In this document: positions 63,872 to 64,000 of the stretch, piece by piece
How the letters are laid out: every line of letters starts with the position of its first letter
Position numbering within the stretch: the stretch's first letter is position 1
Assembly: GCA_964247055.1 (NCBI GenBank)
Contig: OZ176051.1
Coordinates: 7,874,001-7,938,000, forward strand
Direction: 5' to 3'
DNA from: Paragordius varius
Taxonomy: Eukaryota > Nematomorpha
Length of the DNA stretch: 64,000 nucleotides
Translations under genes and position numbers: made by a program
The notes under the pieces: model-generated
What the model was told of the DNA's origin: nothing
Databases searched by the model: none
What the model saw: the letters and a program-made list of their open reading frames with translations, nothing else

Positions 63872-64000
63872 AAGCCGATTAAAATCCAAATTTATTTTAA
63901 AAAAGAGACAGCAATACGGACTGATTAAAATTTCTATCAAATATTAAATCCATTACTATATACATTCTAAAATTGTATCTAGATTCTCATGGTGCCTTGT

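Overview
The window is eukaryotic nuclear DNA, very A+T-rich (about three quarters by eye), with GT-AG introns, an Ig/fibronectin-III receptor, a chromokinesin, GOLPH3 and several families of animal-type transposable elements. This points to an invertebrate animal. I cannot name the lineage. Some introns are only 22-27 bp, which recalls the very short introns reported for dicyemid mesozoans, but other introns here run to several kb, so that is only a hint.

Layout, left to right. 0.3-2.2 kb: a decayed hAT transposase gene. 2.2-3.7 kb: two interspersed repeat families, called A and B here. 3.8-8.0 kb: a broken Ty3/gypsy-type LTR element on the minus strand. 8.5-8.8 kb (+): a three-exon NDUFA1 (complex I) gene with 22- and 24-bp introns. 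10.5-23.0 kb (-): a 21-exon KIF4-type chromokinesin whose reconstructed frame is open for 1225 codons. 23.0-29.4 kb: a gene-free repeat district with a foldback element, a family B array and MITEs. 29.45-30.02 kb (+): a two-exon gene for a 60-residue secreted peptide. 33.2-47.1 kb (+): an 11-exon gene for a 1751-residue single-pass receptor with Ig and FN3 domains. Its sixth intron holds an uninterrupted antisense RTE-like LINE of 1043 codons. 48.1-52.5 kb: a hAT element with an 8-bp target duplication, a short palindromic repeat and a 1-kb inverted-repeat element flanked by an 11-bp direct repeat. 52.6-57.05 kb (+): GOLPH3 in five exons, with transposon debris in its third intron. 59.0-59.24 kb (-): SDHAF4. 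59.3-62.6 kb (+): a hugely expanded NTAN1-like gene, head to head with SDHAF4 at 59 bp. 63.5-63.9 kb (+): two possible terminal exons of an unrecognised gene.

The genes are unrelated host housekeeping and cell-surface genes, not a cluster with one joint task. Two (NDUFA1, SDHAF4) serve mitochondrial respiratory complexes, one serves mitosis, one Golgi retention, one resembles an N-degron amidase, and two are secreted or surface proteins. All multi-exon models were built by hand by requiring compatible splice phases. Each sums to a whole number of codons, which is strong internal support, but no alignment or transcript was available.
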